In this document: in pieces, positions 63,932-64,000 of the stretch
Layout of the letters: each line of letters begins with the position of its first letter
Position numbering within the stretch: the stretch's first letter is position 1
Assembly (NCBI GenBank): GCA_928085145.1
Contig: OV725082.1
Location: forward strand, 49,597,249 to 49,661,248
Reading direction: 5' to 3'
From: Nezara viridula
Taxonomy: Eukaryota; Arthropoda; Insecta; Hemiptera; Pentatomidae
Length of the DNA stretch: 64,000 nt
Notes under the pieces: model-generated
The model's database searches: none
What the model was told of the DNA's origin: nothing
The model's input: the letters and a program-made list of their open reading frames with translations, nothing else
Program-made: the position numbers and the translations under genes

Positions 63932-64000
63932 AAAGAACCAGATAACAATAAGTGTAAGAGACCATAAACATTGCATAATGCAGAACTAAGATTAAAAAAT

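Overview
ORGANISM. The window is about 70% A+T. It has poly-A/T runs, (TA)n microsatellites, RNA polymerase III-type (tRNA-derived) SINEs, several non-LTR retrotransposon clades, a Tc1-type transposon and many decayed dispersed repeats. No operon-like gene order is visible. This is nuclear DNA of an animal, most likely an insect; Hemiptera is a guess from repeat style only. No complete host gene is visible. The few host-exon candidates are listed with low confidence. LAYOUT. 0-10 kb: a duplicated 150-bp segment with a short retroposon in it, two weak exon candidates, two tRNA-derived SINEs, an ATCGAT-rich repeat, and RTE-like and Jockey-like LINE fragments. 10.1-13.1 kb: the best-preserved element, a 5'-truncated CR1/L2-type LINE on the minus strand, with endonuclease and reverse transcriptase (RT) interrupted by one frameshift and two stops. 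It ends in a short hairpin and a (TAGA)n tail. 13-20 kb: a 0.9-kb dispersed repeat, LINE tails, a 1.35-kb inverted-repeat transposon inserted in a LINE tail and itself carrying two older repeats, an R1/I-like ORF2 end, and a LINE fragment with a 12-bp target duplication. 20-32 kb: a clear 426-bp MITE with 77-bp inverted repeats, Jockey-like fragments, a tandem duplication, a collapsed Tc1-like transposon, and two unrecognised decayed coding regions (28.1-28.8 kb plus strand, 30.2-31.0 kb minus strand). 32.9-36.7 kb: a Jockey copy split by a SINE with a perfect 10-bp target duplication, CR1-like pieces and two more SINEs. 36.7-49 kb: a Penelope-like inverted-repeat element with a hammerhead-like core, an RTE-like LINE 3' half, dispersed repeats, a degenerate ~175-bp satellite and more Jockey tails. 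52-57 kb: two arrangements of one dispersed repeat, one of them scrambled. 58-61.6 kb: an internally deleted LINE that keeps its ORF1 (zinc-knuckle Gag-like) and its 3' end, then an RNase H-domain fragment of a related LINE. 62.6-63.5 kb: a second copy of the 13-kb repeat; the last 0.1 kb has another Penelope-like hammerhead-like motif. HOW IT FITS TOGETHER. The window is an intergenic or intronic transposon graveyard. The LINEs would have supplied RT in trans to the SINEs and truncated copies, and nesting with target duplications gives a relative order of insertions in several places. The least explained items are the two decayed coding regions near 28.4 and 30.5 kb and the common core shared by three otherwise different dispersed repeats.
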